Positions 63,868 to 64,000 of a stretch of DNA of 64,000 bases are shown here, one piece after another (position 1 is the stretch's first letter; every line of letters begins with the position of its first letter). The DNA is from Candidatus Heimdallarchaeota archaeon (GTDB taxonomy: Archaea > Asgardarchaeota > Heimdallarchaeia > Heimdallarchaeales > Kariarchaeaceae), in NCBI GenBank assembly GCA_026702845.1, contig JADCLS010000009.1:1-64000 (forward strand), in the 5' to 3' direction. A program made the translations under genes and the position numbers. The notes beneath the pieces are model-generated. The model ran no database searches. It was not told the DNA's origin and worked only from the letters and a program-made list of their open reading frames with translations.

Positions 63868-64000
63868 ATATGTTAGAAGCTGTATTATTCTCAATCTACT
63901 TATTAATCATGTTTGTGTCTATACTGATCCTAGTCAAAACTAGCGTAAATACTGATGATAAGTATAATACAGCAACTAGCCTTCCAAAAGTATCCATTAT
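63864..64000 (+). CDS. N-terminus of a family-2 glycosyltransferase (partial)
   Basis: The frame opens at ATG 63864, overlapping the previous stop (ATGA), and leaves the window at 64000. The 45 visible residues are a membrane helix (AVLFSIYLLIMFVSILILV), a short linker and LPKVSI, the first strand of many GT2 glycosyltransferases. Carotenoid glucosyltransferases such as CruG and CrtQ have this form. The call rests on these few residues and the operon. Confidence 0.6.
   Translation, partial: MNMLEAVLFSIYLLIMFVSILILVKTSVNTDDKYNTATSLPKVSI

Noticed and set aside
1..64000. CRISPR arrays, rRNA or tRNA genes
   Set aside because: I saw no regularly spaced repeats and no tRNA-like cloverleaf or conserved rRNA text in the gaps between genes.

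Overview
The window is AT-rich, archaeal DNA, and it reads most like an Asgard archaeon close to the Heimdallarchaeia. The evidence is a Rag/Gtr-type small GTPase, a second Ras-fold protein without nucleotide motifs, a HEAT-repeat protein carrying all four His-Glu pairs of eukaryotic deoxyhypusine hydroxylase, archaellum genes, TATA-type promoters with some leaderless starts, and several genes for eukaryote-style scaffolds. The lineage is an inference from gene content; no rRNA gene is present to test it.

Bases 1-18,400 are a mixed region. In order it holds the tail of a transposase, the Rag/Gtr-like GTPase, a cell-surface family-5 substrate-binding protein with two Ig-like repeats, small membrane proteins, an SNase-like nuclease, a PAS/histidine-kinase/receiver hybrid, RNase HI, a structured leader before a surface protein that is paired with a membrane-bound wHTH regulator, and a methyl-accepting chemotaxis protein. 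An arsenic-type cassette (permease, small thioredoxin, ArsR) follows, and then several poorly characterised genes, including a degenerate TatD-like protein and a pseudo-GTPase.

Bases 18,400-42,000 are the most unusual part. They hold one long plus-strand gene string whose neighbours nearly touch or overlap. It has three small or medium proteins, a giant protein of about 3,384 residues, proteins of about 739, 520 and 1,551 residues, two small membrane or coiled-coil proteins, and a tubulin/FtsZ-superfamily protein of 487 residues. The 520-residue protein also reads as a tubulin fold. It keeps the T7 catalytic loop (NFDVSD) but has lost the glycine signature, whereas the 487-residue protein keeps the signature (AGGTGGGT) but has lost the T7 loop. 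I propose a two-subunit tubulin-like system with a composite active site and very large partner proteins. I know of no described system with this layout.

Bases 42,000-54,500, mostly on the minus strand, are a rearranged archaellum locus. It holds ArlH with a degenerate ArlH-like neighbour, ArlJ, archaellin, ArlG- and ArlF-like stator proteins, and an ArlI ATPase with an N-terminal extension of several hundred residues. A TPR protein with a possible longin/roadblock-like C-terminus lies upstream. The tubulin-like operon and the archaellum operon end tail to tail 30 bp apart.

Bases 54,500-64,000 hold a tandem GNAT protein, MsrB, the DOHH-like HEAT protein, a DUF998-like membrane protein and a thioredoxin-like protein. 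A carotenoid cluster then runs to the end of the window. On the minus strand crtB is followed by a CarH-like B12-binding regulator. Divergent from them are crtI, a fused CrtYcYd-type lycopene cyclase, an alpha/beta hydrolase, a membrane protein and a truncated glycosyltransferase. The regulator has the W-x9-EH and axial-His spacing of CarH photoreceptors but an archaeal winged-helix DNA-binding domain. Repeats in the crtB/crtI intergenic region are candidate operators. Together this suggests light-controlled synthesis of cyclic, possibly glycosylated carotenoids.
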